Part shown: positions 38,411 through 48,239 of the stretch, one piece after another
Layout: every line of letters begins with the position of its first letter
How positions within the stretch are numbered: the first letter of the stretch is position 1
Assembly (NCBI RefSeq): GCF_012273895.1
Contig: NC_052122.1
Span: forward strand, 12,090,001 to 12,154,000
Direction: 5' to 3'
Length of the DNA: 64,000 nt
Origin: Zerene cesonia
Lineage: Eukaryota; Arthropoda; Insecta; Lepidoptera; Pieridae
Position numbers and translations under genes: made by a program
The notes under the pieces: generated by a model
What the model saw: the letters and a program-made list of their open reading frames with translations, nothing else
Databases searched by the model: none
What the model was told of the DNA's origin: nothing

Positions 38411-38416
38411 AATAAA
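38411..38416 (+). terminator. Candidate proximal poly(A) signal of Imp
   Basis: AATAAA about 510 bp after the conventional stop codon, in AT-rich DNA. It is the first canonical hexamer I see downstream; use is inferred. Confidence 0.4.
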
Positions 38417-41043
38417 AAGATTGGTATTTGCTTAGTTTTCACATATGCACCAACTCAATTTGATTATGAATTATTTTGATGTATTAACTTCTAAGGTTAA
38501 TATTTAACATTATTCATAAGCAGAATGGGTTGATGTCAAAGTTGGAACTGAGTTTACGTGTAATCATTTGGTATTATAAATACACGAAAGTGTACAAATT
38601 TATTTAAAACGGTTGATGTGAAGTATTTCCTCAGACTTGAGAACAGTATTGTATAAATTTCATCTTTTTTTTAGTTGCAATGTATACTTGGAAAATTACA
38701 TAACTCTGTTTCAACCACAATTTCGAATATATTCGGGATTAAAAAATCGATCACTGCGAAGGTTCTAGTTATTTGGCGCGCAGTATAACAAGTTGCCACC
38801 TCCAATACATGTTCGTGGTTTGCTAGAATTGTCTAGTGCGATTATTAATTGTCGCGGAACCGACCAGAATTGAAATTGTTAGAATTTTCATACCTACCTT
38901 ACGCGCTGACGCGCTTTTCAGCTGTTGAACGCACCGGCTCGACTTGCATTTATAAAGCTTTCAGATATAAACAGATGTTATTCTAAGTGTAGAATATAAT
39001 TGTATAGGTATCTTGCGTAAAATCTAGTTAGGATTAAAAATCGCACGTAACTTCGGATACGTCGGCCCTACTAATAACTTTTTAATATCGTAAAGCTATG
39101 TCCCTACCGTGTTGATATTTTTGTATTCGCCTATGCGTCTCAAACGCCGGTGGGGACACACCTTTACATTATATGTCTATATTATACATATATCTGTTTA
39201 GAAGTTGTGAATTCTATAACTGACGATATTAAGACCGGAGCGCGCGCTTGTAAATAGCAAGGAGTCCTCTCGCTCGTTGTTGATCGATGTATTAACTATT
39301 AAACTAGTAGTAAATAAATATTAATCTTTCCGCAATTATACATGTTGAAGACTATTATATATAACTATATATACTTTTCATATACAATTATTTTTCATAT
39401 AAACAGTTGACCCAATGAGATATATAATTGTTAGATTGTTTTCTTACCGTTAATATATATATATCCGATGGTTACATTGCAATAGTTATCCATATTAAGT
39501 TCTTATACAAGTGTTAAGTAGACAATGCAATTATACAGACGTGTATTTTGTTTCGTTATTGAGATAGATTAATCTGTTACATAAGATACATACGGTGTGT
39601 GGGTTTTAACAACTCGGGATGGATTAGTTGCATTACTGAGGCTCGTTAATGGATTATGGCGATGATGCTCTACTGTTTTCGCTTTACCTGGACCTGAAGG
39701 CCTGCCGCGGCCCTCGGCCCGCGCCGACGGCCGCGCCCGCCACATTATACGTTCCACACGATATTGGTATTGTTAATACCGTCTAGTGATTGTTGGACGT
39801 TGACTGCTGGTTTACGATTAATTTGTAAGTGACATTTGTTGATCGTTTTCTTTATAATTTTGTTAGCTTTATAACGGTTTTTTTTGTGTCGTCGCGTTTC
39901 TAGGGTACTCGCCCGCGCCGCGCGCTTGCAGCTGTTATTTGATACTAGTGTTTGCGATTTGACCGCGAATTAACGATTCCTCGAATGATAAGTCAACATG
40001 AGAAGCGAGTTTCACTCAAGTACCGATTCCCACCCAACAACCGCCAATTGGGCGATAAAAGAAATAAAAGACGCGTTTGGAACGCGCGACTCGACCGCTG
40101 CAGGCGCGCCGCGGCCCGCCGGCGAGCGAGCGCGGCGCCGCTTGATGCGAGTGTAGTATTTGTGTTATTATTGTGCCAAGGGAGATATATTGTGAGATTA
40201 AGATTTAAGTGAATGATATCAAAATTGGAAAGCTTAGATGTTTATATTTATGAATGTGATAATAATATATGGAAGTTGTGGAACTGGATGTTTCACGTGC
40301 TAGTTTCGATCTTGTCATCTTATGTAAGTTAGTGTATATTAGTTAGGTGGCAGCAAGCTCCGAACACAAAAACCAGCTATCCGAGTAGTTACAGGACTTG
40401 CCCGCTCCACTACACCTACTTGTGGCGTTTGCGTTTCACAGAGTCTCTTTGTATTCCTATACAATAAGGAAAACATACCAATTTTATTTTTTTATAATAT
40501 TATTACATAAATAAATAGCTTATTCTAGAAATAAACTATTTATGTTAGTAGTTCTTATTTTGATTATTTAATGTTCAATTTATCATAATATATTTAATGA
40601 GTATCTCTGTGAAATGTAAAAATCACTCTGAAGCGCCGATCTCGCTGTATCAAACCACTTCCAGATATTATTAATAAATCTCGCAATTGGACTTCGAAAA
40701 TTACCGTTGCACTGCGCTTGGGTAATAAAGTGGGATTGAACAATTTGTAATCGAACATATTTAAATAATTGCAAAATAAACTCGATGTGACTGAGAGATA
40801 AATATTTCAGTTCAATTATTGTATAAAGTGTATCGCATCCCACTGTGTTCCCAGGCGCGGCAGTGCTATGTAAAAACGTGATCGATCAGTTTGTCAGTCA
40901 CAACTCAAACCGGACATGTTGACGGAAGGCGCGCGCCTGCTCACAACAACTTGTACTTACATACTAGTACAAATCCACTTCTCGGCGATTATGTACGCCC
41001 TCTTAGTGCCGGTCAACGTTGCTATGTATACCCTGTACGAAAA

Positions 41044-41500
41044 GAACATCCAAATCATGATAATTATGCAGTTTATTTGTCATATTATATTCTGCGTTGA
41101 TCGAACGCAATGTTGTCTATAAATTAAACTTAACTACGCAAACTTATTGATCTATAAAACTTTGCACACTTGTTTGAAGTAGATATTAGCTATGAAATAA
41201 TAATAATTTTGTATGTATTACATTATCAGTGAAATTTATATAAAATTTGAAATAGCATCCAAATCATGATGAATATGATGTTTATTTGTTATATTTTCCG
41301 TGTTGATCGAACGCAATGTTGACATAAAATAAAATGAAATGAAATGAAATCAAAACTAATGAAATGAAAGATAATGACTACCCATGATATTGATCAAAAA
41401 AATCTTCGCACACTTGTTTGAATTATTTGAATTAGACTTTGCTATGTAATATAATATTTTTTTGTATGTACTACATTATGAATGAAATTTATATAAAATC
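41044..41500. repeat. Diverged tandem duplication, ~210-250 bp units
   Basis: Blocks recur in the same order: CATCCAAATCATGAT (41048, 41256), GATCGAACGCAATGTTG (41099, 41305), GCACACTTGTTTGAA (41164, 41408) and GAAATTTATATAAAAT (about 41231, 41485). The second unit has gained an (AAATG)n run near 41335-41355. It is non-coding. Confidence 0.75.
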
Positions 41501-43150
41501 GGAATTGGATAAAGATCGGTACAAATCATAAATTATGCAACGCGTTGCCCGTCAATTCTTTTTTTATGATTTTTGCTTTTACTACATTACTACATTAAAT
41601 TGCGTATGCGCGGGCACGCGTTGTGGAATAACGAATATAAGTTGTAAGAAGGGGGTGGCCGTCAGTTCTTATTGGAAGTCCCGGCGAGCTTATGGTGATA
41701 AGCTTTGGTCGTTTGACGCGCGCATTCCCTTCTGTGATGTGCACGTTTTGATGAGATTCTGTTTGATTTCGCTGGCTCATTCATCATATAAATTTAATAT
41801 CAATCATCAAAGTTTATTTCTATGGAACAAAATTATGGTATGACTATTAAATATTCATTTAAATCATTTTTCGTAATCGAGTACTTGGTACACGCCTATT
41901 TTTTAATTATTTCAAATGATCAACTAAGCTTTGTTGTGATCCCTATATGGCAAATCAACGGAACAAGTATATGTTCCAAATATTGACAATAAAGTATATT
42001 TTAAATGGTTTGTATAAAGTTGCGACAATACACTGTGTAATGGACTCCCGAGTTTGATTCTGACGAGCCAGCGCTTTCACGCCGGTCAAAATTATTGTAA
42101 CTACGTTCCATACAACATGTATTCGTTTTTCCTCCTTTAGTATTAGTACAAAGATGCGTACTTAAATTATAACAACAGTGTTCCGTTTGGCCGAAATGTC
42201 GGCTCAATACTTGACACACATTCCATAATGTATTTTTATATTCGTCATGGCGTCACTAACCCCGAGGGGGGATAGTGCGTCGTCAGCGGGCAGGACCCAA
42301 ACTGCACCACTTAAACAATATGGGACACATAGCCTCCAGACCCGAAACGTTCACACATTTAATTATTATCAGCACTAGCGCTAAAGCCGCGATATAGTTT
42401 TTTCAACCACCGAATGCGATTTCGCAGGGTGTTTTTAATTTTATTTTAGTGATTTGGTGAGTTTTCGTTTATCGAGGCATGAGGTTATGTAGGCGTACAA
42501 GCGGCGGCGAAATGCGCGCCGCCAGCGCCGCCCCGAGGCGTGGGGCGCGCGGTGCGCCAGCGCATTCCGCCGCCGCGCGGTATGACCAATCGAGATGACG
42601 CAAACAATGAGAAGCAGTTAGGACTGAGCGCGGAGCCAGCCGCGCGGCAGGACAAGTGTACATATAGGCGTGTGGTTATTCCTTCCAAGTAAAGCAGGAG
42701 TCGTAATGCTAGCCTCATTATGATTTGTTCGTTTAGCAAGCAGAAATGAATAGTTTTTAGTTTATTGTATCGTTGTGAAGTAGTGTTAAGTTGTGGCGGG
42801 CGCGGGCGGGCGGCCCGAGACTGAACTACACCTGCCGCCCGGCTCGCGCTCCGCCAGTCCTATCCCCCCCCCCCCCCCCCTCCTTTTCCTTACCCTTTAT
42901 ATCCTTAATACCCTTTACACCCTTTACCCTTACATGTCATTTTCCCTAATTACTTTATCGTTCTTGTTTGGTTGATTGTACTGTTACATTAATTATACTT
43001 TAATTTGTAATGTGTGTAATCAATTTTGTGTATTTGGCGTGTGATCGAATGGTTTTCGATTTGATTGTGCGTGCTTGATCAGGCGTATTCCGAGTGATGC
43101 ACGCGTCACGGATGGCATGTAATATGTGTAATATTGAATAATAAATAAAT

Positions 43151-44079
43151 GTTTACGGTATGTATTAGTTGGCGCGCGGCGTCGTGATGCTTCTCATATC
43201 GTTAGGTCGCAGGTACAACATGTAAGTTTGTTTACGTTCACGTTCACGACAATTCACATGTACCACACAAATTTTCTTTTCTGTTATTTTAGAGCCATTT
43301 TTGTAATTGGTATAAGTTCTGAAACTAATAACTACCTCAATATTACTAAATGAATATGATAATTATCTTTGTGCATGTTTTTGGGAACTGAATTTAAACT
43401 GAAATTTCAATATAGTATAAGAATGCTATTTTCACCGTAACGGAAAATATTGTCAAATTTAGGTTTCTTAATGTAATAAAACGATGAAAATTATTCTGTA
43501 CTTTCATTTCACCACCTTTTTTTTTTCACCTTTCCTAATTTTATGAGTGTGTGGATCTTCTACAATTGTAATTTTGTTTTTCTTTATCAAATATTTTTAG
43601 TAGAAATTACCGTGTTTTTTTTCTGTTTAGGTACTGAAAGCTAAATAAATTTCATTTACAGCGCCAATGAGGGCGCCAGTAAACTAAATAATAATGAGGT
43701 ATATAACCTCGACCACATGATTGAATCAAATACTTTAAAGTAATTTGTATCATATAGGTATTCTTGCTAGTAGCTACTTTTTAGTTGTTAATTACCTACC
43801 TATTTAAAAAGTTAATTGAATGCTTAATAGAAACCTGCTCAAGCCGCATTAGGTATATATCAATGAAATGCCTGGTTTAATAAATGGTTAAATGGAATAG
43901 ATTTGGGTGCCAACAATAGGGGTGCGGGTAACCAGGTGGAGAGTAGGTATCTCGCTGAAAAAAGGAACTTAATTTTATGACTTGGGCTATAGGTTATTAT
44001 AGTTTGTTAGGTTACGTCTTACGCTTAAATTATAAAGGAAAAATTAGAACTACGAGATGATGATCATTATGATGCCCGT
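43151..44079. other. Intergenic DNA between Imp and the minus-strand gene
   Basis: AT-rich, with T-runs and short frames only. No feature recognised. Confidence 0.5.
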
Positions 44080-44085
44080 TTTATT
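44080..44085 (-). terminator. Candidate poly(A) signal of the 44-46 kb gene
   Basis: AATAAA on the minus strand, 67 bp beyond the stop codon of the 299-residue protein gene. Correct distance and orientation for its 3' end. Confidence 0.45.
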
Positions 44086-44151
44086 ACTAACACCGAAAAT
44101 ACGCCATGATAAAAATTCATTCTGCCCATTATTTTATGCTACAAAAAAATC

Positions 44152-44465
44152 TTAAATTAAAGTTCGACATAGAGCGCTGTCCGGATGGAAGAAACAGAAT
44201 GCATTATTCTCTGGTAGTGGTAAAGGATACCGCTTGCTCGTTGCCTGGTGGATCCTCATTGTACCTCTGGTGAAGTTCTCAAACTTAGTCATTCTCTCGG
44301 TTTTAGGGCTGAGGAGTGGCGCAGAATAAAATGCATATTTCTTAACTTTTGGTCTTTTATAATCTTTCATTTCGCTCATTATTTCCGACGCTACCTGCTC
44401 CACGACCGGGTCTCTGGTTGTTTTTGAGGGTGCCATTTTGTGACTTAATCGGATTTTTTTATATC
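44152..44465 (-). CDS. Secreted protein gene, last exon
   Basis: Acceptor TTCAACAG|GA. Encodes YKKIRLSHKMAPSKTT through PDSALCRTLI and a stop at 44152-44154. It is basic with two C-terminal cysteines. It is followed at 67 bp by a minus-strand AATAAA. Confidence 0.6.
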
Positions 44466-46726
44466 CTGTTGAAATTGTTTAGCATATTATTGGTAACTAT
44501 GATTTGCCTTAGAATAAAATAAATTGGTAAAGTAAATTATAGCTTCCTCCTATAAAATTGAAATAATTAACCTGTGTGTAAATGTTAAAAATAAGCTTAC
44601 CAAAATCTTTCGTCGGTACCTCGTTTTTCACCGGATTTATGATTTTCACATCGACCTTGGAATGTGTACCTGTAGCTGTTGACTGCTCTTCAGTCGTCGA
44701 TTTACTTGCACTTACACTTGTCAATGCCATAGATGTTTGCTTGTTGCTTGTTTGTTTTGTTGTTTCCGTTATTGGCAATGCAGACGAAGTTATAGTCGAT
44801 CTGGGGTTGTCGCCGCCAGGATGTGGACCGAATGCATCTTCGTATTCTTGTCTTCTGCTTTCTTAAATTAACGTACAATAAATTATTTACATGATTTCAT
44901 AGCATTATCTCATCGACTGTAAGGACAAGAGCAGTATAACTACGCGATTTATAAGTAGGATATAGAAACAATTGCAATATTATGGCGAGCAAATGGAATC
45001 ATTGGTCATTGGATAGCGAGTTGGGCGGAAACTCCCCCTGAGAAGTGAATGATTACGCCCTCTTCTGAACACCTCACGCCACACCCACAGCTGGAATTTG
45101 CAATAAAAACTGTCACGAAGCCATTATTAGTTATAGGAGTACATACATTTCTTTAAAATTGATACAATGTGTTTTTGACCAAATCCATTTTGAATAAGTA
45201 TGCCGGCAATATTATGCGTCGCCGACAGATACAAATCAAAAGTAAGTATGATGTGACTCACTATAGAGGTTTCTTTGTGGCACTGCAGGAATGGGAGTCA
45301 ATAAGTATTCAAGCTGTACTCCAGATCTCCTGCCGTCTATTATCGGCGCTGAGTAGTAAAATATTAAATTTTCATTACATATCTATAATAGGTTGAGGTG
45401 AATCTTAATATTATAGAATAACTTTTATAAAAATAAAAACGAAATTGAATTTTGACGCCTAGCTACTAAGTATAAAATTATAAATTAAAATTATGCTACT
45501 TAGGTCATAAAAAATTAAATATTATGTAAAGCCTTGATTTGGAAGGATTTCAGTGCTGATGTAAGTGCAGACAAAAACAGGGGAGTTCAATTAATGAATA
45601 AATGATTATTTCAATGATTATTTCAACAATGGAAATCCATTTTATACCTGGCAAATAATTTTAGAGAACGCATGCAACCAAGACTTGATGTGAAGGTAAT
45701 TGTAGTTAGAAAAATGTATCGTTACGAAATTACGTGGTAAAACACAACGACTTCATGACCTACCCGTAAAATTAATATATTTAAAATAATAAGTACCTAT
45801 AGATTTGACAGTTCTTTTAATGTTTATAATGTCATTATTAACTTGCCAGCACAGAAAACAAGCCTGTATTGCTATTGCTAAAATTAAAATTAGCGCTATG
45901 GTGAAGCTTGATAACAAAACAGGTAGATTTTTCGCATTTATATCGTTAACAATACGTATTTTTCTATTCATCGAGTCCTTGGCACTATTTTATACTAACG
46001 AATATATTTTATTTTGGGCACTTAAAACATACACGTTGTTTCATTGGGCTCAGTCGTAGCGCAGGTTTCGTCGTCGACAGCGCTTCGGGACATAAGCTCC
46101 CGCTTGCGAAGAATAATGTTCTCTTCTTTGACTCTGGTATATTCTGGTGAAGTAAAATAATTATTTTATAATTCGTCAAAAATTAAAAAAAAAAGCTTTA
46201 TTCATACAGCAGATTTGTAATCAAATTAAAGCAGTGTAACTAGCCTCATTATTACATAAATTCTTCCGTTCTTCTAATTTTTTTTATTACGATTGGTTTA
46301 GGCAATAATTAGTAACTAGATATTCTACTTTCCTATTTTTGCTCGACGATTCAATCATTGATAGGCATTTATTTCAAGCATTATGCCACTCTACAGTGGC
46401 ATAATGCTTACTATGAGTATTACAATTAGCTAGTTGTTCTCCAGTATAAAGTATGCTTAAGATGTTTTTCTAAGACATACCGACTATTACCGACTATGCA
46501 CAAATTTAAAAAGTCGGACAAGCCGTTCGGAAAACTTTGGTTACAGACATGATAATTTTATGTAGATATAAAGTTCTTAAAATATCAGTAGCTAGTCACC
46601 AGTCTTCAAGAGATCCACGAGTAAGAGGGCTTGCTGCAGAGGGTCCGCTTCCTGCGAAGCCGCCCCGCTGCGGGCCGCAGCCAGTACGCCAAACAACGCC
46701 ACCAGCTCCCATGCGTTTAATGCCAT
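44152..46726 (-). CDS. Unrecognised secreted protein, five exons (299 aa)
   Basis: Minus-strand exons 46726-46600, 46143-46033, 45348-45262, 44861-44601 and 44465-44152, all GT/AG, every junction in phase 1, summing to 900 nt with stop. The product begins with a clear signal peptide (MALNAWELVALFGVLAAARS, likely cleaved near residue 24). A Leu/Lys/Glu-rich helical stretch follows (about 26-60), then a single Cys69, a possible N-glycosylation site (N75), a Ser/Thr-rich linker (about 125-185) and a basic C-terminal region ending CRTLI. I do not recognise the family, and no enzyme motif is visible. It lies about 6 kb after Imp in the opposite orientation. A sixth exon (45971-45797) gives an alternative membrane-anchored N-terminus. 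The model is internally consistent but unverified. Confidence 0.6.
44601..44861 (-). CDS. Secreted protein gene, exon 4 (Ser/Thr-rich)
   Basis: Acceptor TTTAAG|AA (weak polypyrimidine tract) and donor G|GTAAGC. It starts SRRQEYEDAFGPHPGG and continues as a Ser/Thr/Lys-rich linker probably suited to O-glycosylation, ending NEVPTKDF. Phase 1 on both sides. Confidence 0.55.
45262..45348 (-). CDS. Secreted protein gene, exon 3
   Basis: Acceptor CTCAG|CG and donor A|GTGAGT. Encodes PIIDGRRSGVQLEYLLTPIP and AVPQRNLY. It fits phase 1 from either exon 2 or the alternative membrane-anchor exon. Confidence 0.5.
45797..45971 (-). CDS. Candidate alternative first exon encoding a type II membrane anchor
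   Basis: The ATG at 45971 encodes 58 residues: a basic N-terminus (MNRKIRIVNDINAKN), a 20-25 residue hydrophobic helix (LLSSFTIALILILAIAIQAC) and a short polar stalk, ending at donor G|GTACTT in phase 1. It would join exon 3 (45348) in frame, giving a 278-residue type II membrane protein instead of the secreted form. It cannot follow exon 2, because that junction reads into a stop within a few codons. It is therefore a mutually exclusive N-terminus, or a chance frame. Confidence 0.4.
46033..46143 (-). CDS. Secreted protein gene, exon 2
   Basis: Acceptor CACCAG|AA and donor CGT|GTATGT. Encodes YTRVKEENIILRKRELMSRS through EPNETT, a charged probably helical segment ending with Cys69 and an N-glycosylation motif. 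Phase 1 to phase 1. A second stop-free frame exists but does not fit exon 1. Confidence 0.55.
46377..46408. repeat. Perfect 14-bp inverted repeat with 4-nt loop
   Basis: AGCATTATGCCACT (46377-46390), CTAC loop, AGTGGCATAATGCT (46395-46408). Both arms match without error, in intron 1 of the minus-strand secreted-protein gene. In RNA it would form a tight hairpin; it could also be a protein-binding palindrome or a tiny transposon scar. Confidence 0.8.
46600..46726 (-). CDS. Secreted protein gene, exon 1 (signal peptide)
   Basis: The ATG at 46726 encodes a typical signal peptide (hydrophobic core LVALFGVLAAA) followed by QEADPLQQALLLVDLLKT, with donor G|GTGACT. High GC content against AT-rich flanks marks it as coding. 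Confidence 0.65.
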
Positions 46727-48099
46727 TTCATTTATACATTTATGTTTCTCTTGTTATTTCAAACTGTTTGCAGTAAAATGTTTTATCGTTTCATTTTCGT
46801 AACGTTGTTTAAAGCGAAATGTATAAAAGAGTCGTTTCTCCGAGTTTTGTAAGCAACGACAGAATATAATATAAGGGATTTTTTGTAGTCTTCTTTTAGT
46901 CTTATAAAGGTTTTACACAACCACTTTATTAGTTATAGGTACATTTGCAGTATACCCGTGATGATGAATGATGATGAATGAACGTACCGAGGTATTTGGT
47001 ACTTAATTGCTTATCGTATATGACGCAGTAGATAAATTCAAACTCAAACTCAAATATCCAAAATATATATTTAAATATATTGTGTGTATGGGTGAATATG
47101 GAATCGGGTTTTGATGTTCTGCTAATAACACATTAATAGTTCGATAGGTAAATGAGTCTGAAAAAATGGTATATATTTTACTTTTTTCCACTGCACTTCT
47201 ATTAGGCCAAAATCCACCACGCTGGCTAATTGCGAATTGGCCAGGCGGGTGTCACATGTCGTCGAAGTTTTGTGAATTCGATATACCGGTTTCCTCTGCT
47301 GTATTCTATATTCTAGTAAGCCTCGTAAGAATTTTCATTTAACTCGACAGGCGACAACATAGTCGGAATTTTCACTGGCCGGGGTCCTTAGAGACAAGGG
47401 GTGCTGGCGCTCAGGATTCAGGTTACCACGTAATCGTGAACGTTTTGGGCTACCTGACTGGAAGGCAACGTAATTGCAATACTTACAACTAAATATACAT
47501 TGGCAAAAAGTGAACCAAAGATGCTGCAAAGTATGACAATGTCTAGCTAGTTCATGTTAATACGCTCGTAAACCATGCAAATAATAACCCTCTAGTGCAA
47601 TCAAACTTTTATTTAATGATTATTTATAAGCGCTTAAAACCAGGCAACGATTGCGTTGTTTGAGCACTCAACAAGAGTAGGTAACTTATTTGTATGTTTA
47701 CAATATATATTTTCTTTTGCTTTTATTTTTTAAGCGTCCTGACAAAAATGCATTGAAATCTAAACATGCTATAATTACCTACTCAATTAGTATCTTTCTC
47801 TTAGTAGTTTTACTTTCTTCATTTGCAATTCTTACGTAGAAAATCTAATTAATTCTTAATTATACAATGAGGTTGAGGGTTAGATAGGTAAATTGTCACG
47901 AATCTGGCGCAAATATTTGTAATCGTAATCAATCCCTAATTGATACATTGTTAACGTTCCATACCGTTAAGTCAATAATTAGATAAAAACGATATTTAAA
48001 CGACCGTCCAACAAATGTACTATGTATATTAGTGAACATAATTAGTTGTGAGGAGACAATGAGATTAAAAGTAAAGGTATGGTGGTTGCGGCCGGAGTG
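46727..48099. other. Intergenic DNA between divergent genes
   Basis: Contains the 5' flank of the minus-strand gene and of the plus-strand exon near 48.1-48.24 kb. A (CTCAAA)n junction lies at 47036-47059. At 47190-47300 there is a relic (AGGCCAAAATCCACCACGCT) that I recall as common in lepidopteran repeats. No gene seen. Confidence 0.5.
47190..47300 (+). repeat. Lepidopteran-type repeat relic
   Basis: Carries AAAATCCACCACGCTGGCTA and a degraded GGTTTCCTC block, a sequence pattern I associate with dispersed lepidopteran repeats. The boundaries are approximate. Confidence 0.45.
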
Positions 48100-48239
48100 A
48101 GCGCCTCGCTAGTCCCTCCTGCCGCAGCCGCTGCCTAGTGCCTAGTCATTAGTTGTTTGCAGCCGCTGAGAGGTGACTCGGTGTCGCGCGAGGAGCTCGC
48201 CTACAATTTTGTCCGTGCTCGTTGTGTGATCGTGTAAAG
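48100..48239 (+). other. Putative non-coding first exon, perhaps of the sugar transporter gene
   Basis: A GC-rich, CpG-rich block within AT-rich DNA ends in a consensus donor, AAAG|GTAAGTC. It has no sustained ATG frame. The first plus-strand acceptor directly followed by a protein start is at 63386 (sugar transporter), so a 15-kb first intron is the simplest link. That link is inferred, and the 5' boundary is approximate. Confidence 0.4.

Larger units (their letters stand above)
37898..43150 (+). other. Imp 3'UTR and downstream non-coding DNA
   Basis: No coding exon supported. The 3'UTR of the conventional isoform starts here. Candidate poly(A) signals occur at 38411 (AATAAA), near 39315 (AAATAAATA) and near 43138 (AATAAATAAA). 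GC-rich islands at about 39,680-39,740, 40,080-40,150, 42,490-42,640 and 42,790-42,860 could be distal UTR, enhancers or unannotated promoters. A C15-type homopolymer lies near 42867-42881. The UTR end cannot be fixed from sequence. Confidence 0.45.

Noticed and set aside
44930..45115. Minus-strand acceptor followed by LWVWREVFRRG... as an exon of the secreted-protein gene
   Set aside because: No phase-compatible donor. Joining exon 3 directly to exon 4 keeps the frame without it.
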